From Treponema sp. UBA937 (GTDB taxonomy: Bacteria; Spirochaetota; Spirochaetia; Treponematales; Breznakiellaceae): a stretch of DNA of 64,000 nt. A program made the position numbers and the translations under genes. Below, in pieces: positions 7,073 through 15,150 of the stretch (positions are counted from its first letter, which is position 1; every line of letters begins with the position of its first letter). The stretch lies in assembly GCA_002293455.1 (NCBI GenBank), contig DBDH01000099.1:7095-71094 (forward strand), given 5' to 3'. The notes below the pieces were generated by a model that searched no databases, was not told the origin of the DNA, and saw only the letters and a list, made by a program, of their open reading frames with translations.

Positions 7073-9231
7073 GATTCTTCTTCCTTCTTCTCCTTGGATG
7101 AGAGGGCCTGCCACACACGTTCGGCAGTAACAGGCAGCGTATTAAAAGGACAATCAGCCGCCTGTGTCAGCGCCTGCGCGTAAGCCGCCGGAATGGTGTT
7201 AAAAGGCAGTTCCCCAATGCCTCTGGGAATAACCGAATCGTTCCAAAGAAAATCTATCGCGATAGGAGGAACGTCTCTGACTGTCGGTATAGCATAGCAG
7301 GATGAACTGTCCGGCGGAAGTCTGCCGTCTTTATAAGACAGCTCTTCCCATGCCGCCCATCCCAAAGCCTGAATAACCGCGGTTTTTAAAGAAAGTTTCG
7401 CCCTCTGTTCAGACAGAATTTTCCCGCCGTCAACGGCAGTCCATATTCCCCTGACTTTTGGAATATATTCAATGGGATCGATCTCAACTTCAACGACTGC
7501 CGCCGCCCAGCTAAGATGATTCAAAGCGTTTTGATCAATCAGCTTATTGTTCCATCCTTTGGTCTTGAGCGGTGTATACACTTTTTTTACCGTAATAGGA
7601 AGAGGGTCCCGAAAGCGCTGCTTTCTTATTGCCAGACAGGAGCGTTCAATCAGTTTTGTAAGAACGGTAATATTTCTCGATAACGATGACGGGCCGGAAT
7701 CGGGAACCAGTTCCGTGTTATTCAAGGTTACTTTGACGGAAGCGGGGGCAAGCGATAAAATCTCGGCGGCAGTATTTTTCCACAATGATGTACAATCATT
7801 GTTGGTTGAAACCATCGATGTTCTTATTTCAAGAATACTGTCTTTATCCAGAGTGAGTTCCACCGACGTAAAGTTTTTCTCCGGAGGAAGATTGATAAAA
7901 CCGCTTCCCTGATACGCAAGCGATACGCCTATTCCCCGGAACGGTTCATGTTTTTCCTCGCCGGGATGCTGCCTGCGGTGTTTCCGTAACAGCTCATAGG
8001 ATGCCCACTTCCTGTGGTAGTCGCTCATAGAAGCCGCCGTTTCTAAAAGATGATCGAAGGCAATATGTTCCTTTATGGGAATCTCCATCGGCGTATTATT
8101 ATTTTTCAGCAGAATATTGCGCTGCCTCCATTCCAAAGGGTCAATATTGAGCGTATCGGCAATTTGGGAGACATGCCGTTCTATGGCAAAAAAACCTTGG
8201 GACAAACCGAAACCGGCAAAAGGTCCCTGGGGAGGAATAGGTTCCAAAACCGTTTTCGCGTCAATTTCTACCGGTTCCAGTATGTACGATCCCAAACTTC
8301 CCAGACAGAACCTGTCGAGCGTTTCCTCTCCGAATATTTCACAAGAACCCGCGAAATTCTTAATCTGTATACTATTTCCTACAAGTTCACCCTTTTTATT
8401 AAGTGCGCTTTTTATAACAACTTCGCCGGCGTTCCTTTTTGGCGAATAGAGAAAATCTTCATCCCGCGTCAGGCTGAGTTTTACCGCTTTATTCACAATA
8501 GAGGCGGCCAATGCCGCGTGACAAGCGACAAGCGAAGGATACCATAGTTTTCCGTCCAGGTGGATTCCGGTCCAGGCCGGTCTTACGGCAACGAATTCCG
8601 GTTTTATATTGATAAGGGATGCTATCGAACGTTTGACATGGAAAGGCCATTGCGTGGATGTGAAAACGATCAATGTCTCATTTTCATAAAAGGCCGCCGC
8701 CCCATGAGGATCTGAATACCAATGTTCCTGAATGCCGGTTTTATAGGTTCCTTCAATGATGGTGTTGGGCTTTTTTAACACATTTTTCAAGGTGCCTTTT
8801 TCAATGCGGCGGCTTGTTCCTCCGGGGCTGTCTTTATCGGAATCTTGAGTTTCTTCCGTTTGAACGATGCCTGCATTTGTATCAGGGATAATGCTTGCAT
8901 TTGTATCGGGGATAATGCCTGCATCGGCAACATGAACGGTGACTGCTTCCGCGTATTCCGTCAATTTGGAAATATCGGGCCCCGCAAGCAGCGCGACAGG
9001 CTCCCCGATGTAGGAAATCTTTTCATCCGCTAAAACCGGCACCGGCAAATATTCCAATCTGTTCGTTCCCGGAATATCGGAAGCAGTGATAAGCGTGTAA
9101 GCCGCGGGCATTTTGGGCGTTTCAACGCGGAGAAGCCTCCCGCCGGAAACAGGCGAGCGGATTGTTATAACATGATAAAATCCCTCAGGGTAAAAATCGT
9201 CAACAAACAAACGCGGATCAGAATTATTCAC
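7069..9231 (-). CDS. Molybdopterin-binding subunit of a xanthine-dehydrogenase-family hydroxylase
   Basis: About 720 residues. The N-terminal aldehyde-oxidase hammerhead domain (ITASDIPG, then ISYIGEPVALLAG) is followed by the molybdopterin-binding region (GFGLSQGFFAIERHVSQIAD, NIDPLEWRQRN). The C-terminal GIGELPF contains the glutamate that is catalytic in this family (consensus GVGEPP). The usual RGFG is AGFG here, which removes an arginine that helps bind purines in xanthine dehydrogenase, so the substrate is probably not classical xanthine. A tandem DTNA-containing repeat sits around residue 120. Start: GTG 9231 with AGAGGA 7 nt upstream, overlapping the aminotransferase stop by 8 nt; a TTG at 9267 lacks a site. 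It needs molybdenum cofactor genes located elsewhere. Confidence 0.85.
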   Translation of the reverse strand: MNNSDPRLFVDDFYPEGFYHVITIRSPVSGGRLLRVETPKMPAAYTLITASDIPGTNRLEYLPVPVLADEKISYIGEPVALLAGPDISKLTEYAEAVTVHVADAGIIPDTNASIIPDTNAGIVQTEETQDSDKDSPGGTSRRIEKGTLKNVLKKPNTIIEGTYKTGIQEHWYSDPHGAAAFYENETLIVFTSTQWPFHVKRSIASLINIKPEFVAVRPAWTGIHLDGKLWYPSLVACHAALAASIVNKAVKLSLTRDEDFLYSPKRNAGEVVIKSALNKKGELVGNSIQIKNFAGSCEIFGEETLDRFCLGSLGSYILEPVEIDAKTVLEPIPPQGPFAGFGLSQGFFAIERHVSQIADTLNIDPLEWRQRNILLKNNNTPMEIPIKEHIAFDHLLETAASMSDYHRKWASYELLRKHRRQHPGEEKHEPFRGIGVSLAYQGSGFINLPPEKNFTSVELTLDKDSILEIRTSMVSTNNDCTSLWKNTAAEILSLAPASVKVTLNNTELVPDSGPSSLSRNITVLTKLIERSCLAIRKQRFRDPLPITVKKVYTPLKTKGWNNKLIDQNALNHLSWAAAVVEVEIDPIEYIPKVRGIWTAVDGGKILSEQRAKLSLKTAVIQALGWAAWEELSYKDGRLPPDSSSCYAIPTVRDVPPIAIDFLWNDSVIPRGIGELPFNTIPAAYAQALTQAADCPFNTLPVTAERVWQALSSKEKKEEES
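8864..8928 (-). repeat. 24-bp tandem repeat in the molybdenum-subunit gene
   Basis: Copies lie at 8864-8887 and 8888-8911, with a partial third at 8912-8928. The encoded unit is IIPDTNA(S/G), 8 residues. It lies in the linker after the hammerhead domain, where family members have no such repeat, and keeps frame. Confidence 0.8.
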
Positions 9232-10495
9232 TGTGTGTTCCTCTGTGTTCCGCGGCTTTGCCGGCAATGTTCAAAACGCTTTCGATAACCCTGGATATGT
9301 GGCTTTCCGTCATGCCGGGCCAGATCGGAAGGGATATTTCCGCTTTGTAAGCGGCAAGGCTTTCCTTAAAATCTTCCGGCATTAAACTATAGCGGTCCCG
9401 GTAATAAGGCATGGTATGAAGCGGAATAAAATGCACCGAAACATGAACGCCCCTTTCTTTCAGTTGATTGATTAACTCATCCCGCGTAATGGAAAAGCGT
9501 TCCGGTTTTATCCGCAGGGGGTAGATGTGCCAGGAGCTCCCGCCGCCTCTTGGAGGAAGCAGAAAGCGGTCATCGCGCGTGAACGCTTCATCGTATTGTT
9601 TTGCTATTTCGCGTCTCATGGCAAGCAGCGCCATAGCGCGCCTCAGCTGCGCTCTTCCGACCGCCGCAAGTACATCCGGCATGTTATACTTGAATCCGGG
9701 CTCCACGACTTCGTAATACCACGATGCCTTGGTATCGGTATAACGGTTCCAGACATTCCGGTCAATTCCATGCGAACGCATGATAGACATTCGTTTTGCC
9801 AGATCCGGGTCTGCCGTTACGATCATCCCGCCTTCGCCTGTGGTGATGGTTTTTGTAGCGTAAAACGAAAAAACTCCGATGTCGCCGATACATCCTCCAG
9901 CCGTCCCGTTATCAAGGATTGAAGGAAAGGCATGAGCCGCGTCTTCAATAACGCTGATATGATACTTTTCGGCAATCGCCGATAGAGCGTCCATATCGCA
10001 GACGAGTCCGCCGAAATGAACGGGAATAAAAGCCCGGGGTTTTCCTGCCGGGCCAAAGCCGTCTCCCTTTCCGTTTCGAGCGGGATACGCGGGAAGGCCT
10101 TGTATCAGTCTTTCCAAGGTTTTTTCTAAAGCCGAAGGGTCTATCAAAAAGGTTCCGGGCTTTACATCCACGAATACAACTTCCGCGCCTAAATAACGGA
10201 CCACTTCCGCGGTGGATGTAAACGTATACGAGGGAACAAGCACAATATCACCAGGGCTTGTACCAACGGCTTCTAGGGCCAAATGAAGGCCGCTTGTAGC
10301 TGAATTGACTGCCAAAGCGGAAAGAGGCTTTTTATTGGCGGGGGCCTGGGACTGCAAAAAAGCGGCAAACTCTTGTTCAAACTCCAGAGCTTCCTTTCCT
10401 GTCGTAAGCCAGCCGGAACGCAGCACGGAGAGAACTCCGGCTTCTTCTTCTTCACCTAAAAAGGGAAGGGCAAAGGGAACGGTATCAATATCCAT
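9224..10495 (-). CDS. DegT/DnrJ/EryC1-family PLP sugar aminotransferase
   Basis: A 423-residue PLP enzyme that transaminates nucleotide-linked keto-sugars. Seen are the SATSGLHLAL phosphate-binding loop, EDAAHAFPS, and the PLP lysine Lys215 in FYATKTITTGEGG, followed by the C-terminal small domain. An insertion of about 30 residues (126-156, rich in Gly and Pro) enlarges it beyond the usual 370-390 residues. It overlaps the upstream dehydratase gene by 11 bp and the downstream molybdenum-subunit gene by 8 bp. The dehydratase next to it would supply the 4-keto substrate, so an amino-sugar for a surface glycan or glycoprotein is the likely product. The exact sugar is not determinable. Confidence 0.88.
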   Translation of the reverse strand: MDIDTVPFALPFLGEEEEAGVLSVLRSGWLTTGKEALEFEQEFAAFLQSQAPANKKPLSALAVNSATSGLHLALEAVGTSPGDIVLVPSYTFTSTAEVVRYLGAEVVFVDVKPGTFLIDPSALEKTLERLIQGLPAYPARNGKGDGFGPAGKPRAFIPVHFGGLVCDMDALSAIAEKYHISVIEDAAHAFPSILDNGTAGGCIGDIGVFSFYATKTITTGEGGMIVTADPDLAKRMSIMRSHGIDRNVWNRYTDTKASWYYEVVEPGFKYNMPDVLAAVGRAQLRRAMALLAMRREIAKQYDEAFTRDDRFLLPPRGGGSSWHIYPLRIKPERFSITRDELINQLKERGVHVSVHFIPLHTMPYYRDRYSLMPEDFKESLAAYKAEISLPIWPGMTESHISRVIESVLNIAGKAAEHRGTHSE

Positions 10496-11972
10496 AACTT
10501 TCTTTTGAAATAATAAGGCTTGGAACCGCTTTCTTCAATACGTTTCGGAGCAATGATACATCCCGGTATTGTCCGTTCATGTTTTTATCAAAACGGCAGA
10601 TGGGTTTTAACTCCTGTAAAAGTGCATCCATATCTAAACGCGGCGATTCTTTTTTTTCGATCTTCAAAATTTTAGGGTAGGGCGTTTCCTTTGGAGTTTC
10701 ATCCGCCGCCCAAAGGTCTTCATCCAGTCTTTCACCTTTACGAAGGCCGATATATTCAATTTTGATGTCTTCCCCGGGTTCAAAACCGTAAAAACGGATC
10801 ATCTGTTCCGCCATGTCGCGGATTAAAAGCGGTTCTCCCATATCCAGCAAATACAGATTCCCGTTTTCACCTACGCCTCCGGCTTTGAGTACAAGCGAAC
10901 AGGCTTCCGGAATGGTCATGAACCAGCGCCGCATTTCAGGGTGCGTTATCGTTACGGGGCCGCCCTTCTCAATTTGTTTTTGCAGAATCGGCATGATGGA
11001 GCCGCGGGAACCAAGAACATTACCGAAACGGACCGCCATAACATTTTCTATGTTCGACTGCGACTGGGCCGCGTTCAAAGTCAGTTGTTCACATAGATAT
11101 TTCGATACGCCGTACAGCGATACCGGCTCCACGGCTTTATCGGTCGTGACAAGCACAAAACGCTTTGCCCCGTACTTTTGAGCCGCCGTGATAAGATTAT
11201 AAGTCCCGAAAACATTATTATCGATAGCCGCTACCGGGTTTTCTTCAGTCATAGGAACGTGCTTGTACGCCGCCGTATGGAAAATCACATCCGCCTTGAG
11301 CCTGCCGATAATATAATCCATGTAATTATCATCTTTTACATCCCCGATAATCGGGACAATAACCGCTTTTTCACCGATTCCTTCTTCCTGCAAGAGACGC
11401 AGTTCCCGGTCAATTTGATAAATTGAATTCTCGCCGTGTCCGAAAAGGTAGAGCCGTTCCGCTCCTCCGGAAAGAAGCTGCCTGCATAATTCACTGCCGA
11501 TAGAACCGCCCGCTCCTGTAACGAGCACCCGTTTTCCCCGAAGATACGCAAGGCTTTCCTTGAGGTTCACCGCGACCGGCGTTCGTCCCAGCAAATCCTG
11601 TGGATCAATCGAACGGGTTTGAATAAGATGGGCGTCTCCTTCGATGATCTGGGAAATGCCGGGCAGAATACGGATGTTCGCGAATCCCGCGTCTTTTACG
11701 ATCTTGTACAGTTCCGTAAGATATTCCTGAGACGCGCTTGGTATGGCGATAATCGCTTCATCCGCGGGATTCATCCGTAAAAGGTTTGCCGCGTCTTTGA
11801 TTGGGCCTAAAACGGGCGCCCCTTCAATCTTTTTGCCGATTTTTTCAGGATCGTCGTCGAGAAAAGCCGCAAGTTCGCCGAAAATCGCCTTGGTTTTTAT
11901 TTCTTTTGCCAGAGTCTGCCCGGCGAAACCGGCGCCGATAATATAAAGACGGGTATGTTTTGTCGCTGCCAT
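10485..11972 (-). CDS. Soluble CapD/PglF-like nucleotide-sugar 4,6-dehydratase
   Basis: A 495-residue protein with an N-terminal Rossmann domain (GAGFAGQTLA, 1-125) and an extended short-chain dehydratase/epimerase domain (VTGAGGSIGSE at about 151-161, TDK at 277-279, Tyr287 and Lys291 in LYGVSKYL). Relatives (WbpM, PglF, CapD) make UDP-4-keto-6-deoxy sugars from UDP-GlcNAc. Two differences stand out. The four membrane helices of the long WbpM/PglF forms are absent, and Tyr occupies the position where most long forms carry Met. The protein is therefore predicted to be cytosolic. It follows the NusG-like gene by 16 bp and overlaps the aminotransferase. No strong ribosome site is visible at its ATG. 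Confidence 0.85.
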   Translation of the reverse strand: MAATKHTRLYIIGAGFAGQTLAKEIKTKAIFGELAAFLDDDPEKIGKKIEGAPVLGPIKDAANLLRMNPADEAIIAIPSASQEYLTELYKIVKDAGFANIRILPGISQIIEGDAHLIQTRSIDPQDLLGRTPVAVNLKESLAYLRGKRVLVTGAGGSIGSELCRQLLSGGAERLYLFGHGENSIYQIDRELRLLQEEGIGEKAVIVPIIGDVKDDNYMDYIIGRLKADVIFHTAAYKHVPMTEENPVAAIDNNVFGTYNLITAAQKYGAKRFVLVTTDKAVEPVSLYGVSKYLCEQLTLNAAQSQSNIENVMAVRFGNVLGSRGSIMPILQKQIEKGGPVTITHPEMRRWFMTIPEACSLVLKAGGVGENGNLYLLDMGEPLLIRDMAEQMIRFYGFEPGEDIKIEYIGLRKGERLDEDLWAADETPKETPYPKILKIEKKESPRLDMDALLQELKPICRFDKNMNGQYRDVSLLRNVLKKAVPSLIISKESYGY

Positions 11973-11988
11973 ATTTTTTGTGATAAAA

Positions 11989-12516
11989 CTAAACTTTCTT
12001 TATCGTTTCAAACGCCAAATCGATGGCGAATGAATTCCCATACATGTCCAGTTTTATCTTTGCCCTCCCTTTTCTTTTATCGACTTTTATGATGTTCCCC
12101 TCCAGTCCTTTTAAGGGACCTTCATCAACGATAATTCGGGAATTTTCATCAAAATGAACGATGGAAATTCCGGCTACAGGGCCGGTTTTTTTCAAGAAAT
12201 GAAGCACCGTTTCCAGGTCTCTTCCCAAAAGCGGTACAATATGCTGATTTGATTCTAAAAAACGGTAAAAACCTTCAGTCCTTCGGAACTGCCAATGGTA
12301 TGTATCAATGGAGTCATCTTCATCAACCTCGATAAAAAGGTATCCTGGAAATATGGGCGAAAGAAGCGGCTTGACGATCCCGTTTTTTCTTATGTTGAGA
12401 GAACGCTGGAAAAAATGAATGCCTACGGCACAGTCCGGGTAGACGGCCTTAAAACGCTTAATAAATGTCTGCTCCGCTCTGGTTTTCACCTGTATCGTAT
12501 AATACTGCATAGGCAT
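11989..12516 (-). CDS. NusG-family specialised antitermination factor (LoaP/RfaH-like)
   Basis: A 175-residue NusG paralog. Residues 1-110 match the NusG N-terminal domain (YYTIQVKTRAEQTFIKRF, then PIFPGYLFIEVD). Residues 120-175 form a KOW domain (IIVDEGPLKGLEGNIIKVD). It is not the housekeeping nusG, which normally sits between secE and rplK. Specialised paralogs (RfaH, LoaP, UpxY) head long polysaccharide or secondary-metabolite operons and help polymerase read them through, and this gene sits first in exactly such an operon. The candidate -10 boxes TATGAT (12526-12531) and TATACT (12521-12526) are 4-9 nt from the ATG, with no Shine-Dalgarno sequence. Whether it acts in cis on this operon is inference. 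Confidence 0.85.
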   Translation of the reverse strand: MPMQYYTIQVKTRAEQTFIKRFKAVYPDCAVGIHFFQRSLNIRKNGIVKPLLSPIFPGYLFIEVDEDDSIDTYHWQFRRTEGFYRFLESNQHIVPLLGRDLETVLHFLKKTGPVAGISIVHFDENSRIIVDEGPLKGLEGNIIKVDKRKGRAKIKLDMYGNSFAIDLAFETIKKV

Positions 12517-12627
12517 TGCAAGTATATCATAGAATAGGCGGTATTTACCAGAGAGAACCGGGTTTCCCGCAAAAATTACACGGCGGATTCCCGCAAAACC
12601 AGTTTTGTGAAAGAGCTTGTCTTTTAC

Positions 12628-12657
12628 TTGATACTTTGCTAAATATTCCCGTACAAT
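12628..12657 (+). promoter_or_regulatory. Promoter of the AGE-family epimerase gene
   Basis: TTGATA (12628-12633) and TACAAT (12652-12657) with an 18-bp spacer. A 55-60 nt leader follows, ending in the ribosome site GAGGGA before ATG 12718. No riboswitch-like structure is seen in the leader. Confidence 0.6.
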
Positions 12658-12717
12658 GTGAACAAATACTTATTCGTGTAAAAATATAGGTAAACGTTAT
12701 ACCAAAAAGAGGGAAAA

Positions 12718-13878
12718 ATGCGAGAGCTTGCGGCGATGTACAGGGATGAATTGTTACATAATGTCATTCCTTTTTGGATGAATCATTCCAAAGATGAGAA
12801 ATACGGAGGTTATCTTACGAGTCTGGACCGGGACGGGTCTGTTTACGATACCGACAAGTGGATGTGGCTCCAGGGCAGGGAAGTCTGGGCTTTTGCAGCG
12901 TTTTACCGGCAATTGGAACAGCGCCCCGAATGGCTTGATATGGCGCTGCACGGCGCGCGGTTTATTCAGCGGTTTGGGACGGATGCTTCCGGCGCGCATT
13001 ATTTCGGTTTGACGAGGGATGGAAGGCCCCTGGTTCAGCCCTACAATGTTTTCTCCGATTGTTTTTGCGCGATGGGTTTTGGGGCATTGGAACTTGTTCA
13101 GCCGGGCTCCGGTTACGGAGAATCGGCAAAGAAGATTTTTGAGGCAATTTTGGAGCGCCGGAAAAATCCCAAGGGGAAATATGATAAACAAGTTCCTTCA
13201 ACCCGGCCTCTCAAGAGTTTTGCCCTGCCTATGATACTGTGTAATCTTGCCATGGAAACGGAATCTGTTCTTGGGAAAGAATATGTTGATCATTTGATAA
13301 AGGATCTGGTGCGGGAAATCAGAAGCGATTATTACAAGAAAGAACTTGGCTGTATTCTGGAACATGTCGCGCCCGACGGATCTTTCGCGGACTGTTTTGA
13401 AGGCAGGACCATCTCTCCGGGGCATACCATTGAGGCTATGTGGTTTCTTATGGACGCGGGGAAACGTTTCGGCGACACAGAGCTGATCAACTGGGCCGTG
13501 AACGTTACCCTTGAAGCTTTGGAAAAGGGCTGGGACAAGGAATTTTCGGGAATGTATTATTTCCTTGACATTAAGGGAAAGTATCCGCTCCAGCTTGAAT
13601 GGGATCAGAAACTTTGGTGGGTTCATTTAGAAAGCCTTATTGCCTGCGCCAAAGGGTATTTGTACACCGGAAACGAAGAGCTGTCCCGGTGGTTTATGAA
13701 GCTCCACGATTATACCTGGAAACATTTCAAGGATACTGAATATCCTGAATGGTTTGGTTATCTGAATAGGCAGGGAACGGCGCTGTTTCCCTTTAAAGGC
13801 GGAAAATGGAAGGGATGTTTTCATCTTCCAAGGGCTTTGATGCAAATATGGAAGACCTTGGAACAGCTTCCTCGGTAA
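12718..13878 (+). CDS. N-acylglucosamine 2-epimerase (AGE) family protein
   Basis: A 386-residue (alpha/alpha)6-barrel epimerase. Conserved features are DKWMWLQGREVWAFA, the histidine in SPGHTIEAMWFL, and WWVHLESL with the second general-acid/base histidine. The family includes N-acetylglucosamine 2-epimerase, cellobiose 2-epimerase and sugar isomerases. The length fits all of these, so substrate remains open; a gut bacterium could use it for N-acetylmannosamine or mannosyl-disaccharide salvage. It is monocistronic with its own promoter and converges on the acid-sugar kinase gene 72 bp away. That gap holds nothing recognisable. Confidence 0.85.
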   Translation: MRELAAMYRDELLHNVIPFWMNHSKDEKYGGYLTSLDRDGSVYDTDKWMWLQGREVWAFAAFYRQLEQRPEWLDMALHGARFIQRFGTDASGAHYFGLTRDGRPLVQPYNVFSDCFCAMGFGALELVQPGSGYGESAKKIFEAILERRKNPKGKYDKQVPSTRPLKSFALPMILCNLAMETESVLGKEYVDHLIKDLVREIRSDYYKKELGCILEHVAPDGSFADCFEGRTISPGHTIEAMWFLMDAGKRFGDTELINWAVNVTLEALEKGWDKEFSGMYYFLDIKGKYPLQLEWDQKLWWVHLESLIACAKGYLYTGNEELSRWFMKLHDYTWKHFKDTEYPEWFGYLNRQGTALFPFKGGKWKGCFHLPRALMQIWKTLEQLPR

Positions 13879-13950
13879 CATTGATGGGAGTCAATGTTAT
13901 CGGCGCGGTGATAGGCGCTCTTGTAAATGAATTTGCTTTGCAGCATCGGT

Positions 13951-15150
13951 TCACTCGGTTTCATTGCGCTTTTCCTTGCTTTTTCTGATTCCTTCCAATT
14001 TCAAAATATAGTCGCGGCTGCCGAATCCGCCCGATTTTGTGTATAAATCGATTGCGCGCGGCCCCTTTTGCAGCTTCACAAACACAACGCCCGGAATCGG
14101 CTCCGAAAGCGGCTGTAAGCTGTCCGGCTTTAACTGCCCGATACATTCGAGCAAAACATCTCCGCCGATCAGAAAGAACGCGGCGTCTAGCTGTTTCATC
14201 AGCGCCGCCGCGATGCCGCCAATATTACAGGCAATAACTTTGTGCAGGCTGTCCTTTCCTTCTTTTACAAAATCTTTGCCGCCCGCCGCGACTGACGTAA
14301 TAATCAGACATCCCTTTTCGTTAAATGCAGCTGCCGCTTCTTCAAGAAAGGCTTTCCGTTCGGCGGCAGCTTTTCCTTCGTGAGCAATTTTTATCCCTTT
14401 GGGAACGGCGAGAGATGAGAAGCTCGACTGCTCCGCGTATTCGACCTGCTCAAGCGTAACAGGATTGACGCTGCCGGTTACGACAATCAGCCCTGAAGTA
14501 CTGCTTTCAAAAACGATTTTCTTTCGGCGAAAACCGATTATTTCCGGAAGAAACGCCGCGAATCCTGCGCATCCCGCAAATATCTTTTTTTCACTTTGTT
14601 TTAACGCTCTTGCTATCTGCGAGAGCTTGCCATCCGATTCCGCGTCGAATATCTCGATTCCCGTCTGTTCTTTTGCTCCGCTTTGCAGAAGGATTTCCCC
14701 AACTGCTGACGACGCAAGCGGCGTAAAAGGGTCTCTGCCAAAAGACGTTTCGGCAACCGGAAGGCCGTTAATGTAATGTATCCCATTCGTCGTTGTCCGC
14801 CCCATCTGCGGATAGGCAGGAACAAACGCGACCGGCTCTTTTAACGCGTCACGCAGTGCCGAAAGTTCCGCGCCGATGTTTCCGCGCAGCGCCGAATCGG
14901 TTTTTTTGTAAAAAAAATCAAAGCCATGTTTCCGCGCGGCACCCGCCAAATCAAAGACGATGCGGTATGCTTCGTTCGCGGGAATATGACGGCTCGCCGT
15001 ATTGACAACCGCAACTTCCGCCCCGCCAAGCAGGGAAATATCCAGCTTACCGTCGGGAAATACTCGGGTTTCGATCCCGTGTTTCGCAAACTGGACGCCG
15101 GTGTCGAGCGCTCCGGTAAGATCATCGGCGGCAACTATGAGTTTCGGCAT
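13951..15150 (-). CDS. DUF1537 four-carbon acid-sugar kinase (DtnK/OtnK-like)
   Basis: A 399-residue ATP-dependent kinase of the family that phosphorylates threonate, erythronate or related acid sugars. The N-terminal signature is PKLIVAADDLTGALDTGVQFA, with FFYKKTDSALRGNIGAE. The C-terminal nucleotide-binding part holds LIVVTGSVNPVT and the glycine-rich FFLIGGDV. The start at 15150 has AAAGGT upstream and overlaps the end of the PdxA-like gene by 16 bp. In known pathways a DUF1537 kinase makes 4-phospho-D-threonate, which a PdxA2-type dehydrogenase oxidises to dihydroxyacetone phosphate. The two-gene arrangement here fits that pair. The exact acid sugar is inference. Confidence 0.85.
   Translation of the reverse strand: MPKLIVAADDLTGALDTGVQFAKHGIETRVFPDGKLDISLLGGAEVAVVNTASRHIPANEAYRIVFDLAGAARKHGFDFFYKKTDSALRGNIGAELSALRDALKEPVAFVPAYPQMGRTTTNGIHYINGLPVAETSFGRDPFTPLASSAVGEILLQSGAKEQTGIEIFDAESDGKLSQIARALKQSEKKIFAGCAGFAAFLPEIIGFRRKKIVFESSTSGLIVVTGSVNPVTLEQVEYAEQSSFSSLAVPKGIKIAHEGKAAAERKAFLEEAAAAFNEKGCLIITSVAAGGKDFVKEGKDSLHKVIACNIGGIAAALMKQLDAAFFLIGGDVLLECIGQLKPDSLQPLSEPIPGVVFVKLQKGPRAIDLYTKSGGFGSRDYILKLEGIRKSKEKRNETE

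Noticed and set aside
8864..8928. CRISPR-like repeat
   Set aside because: Short tandem units without spacers, inside a conserved coding frame.
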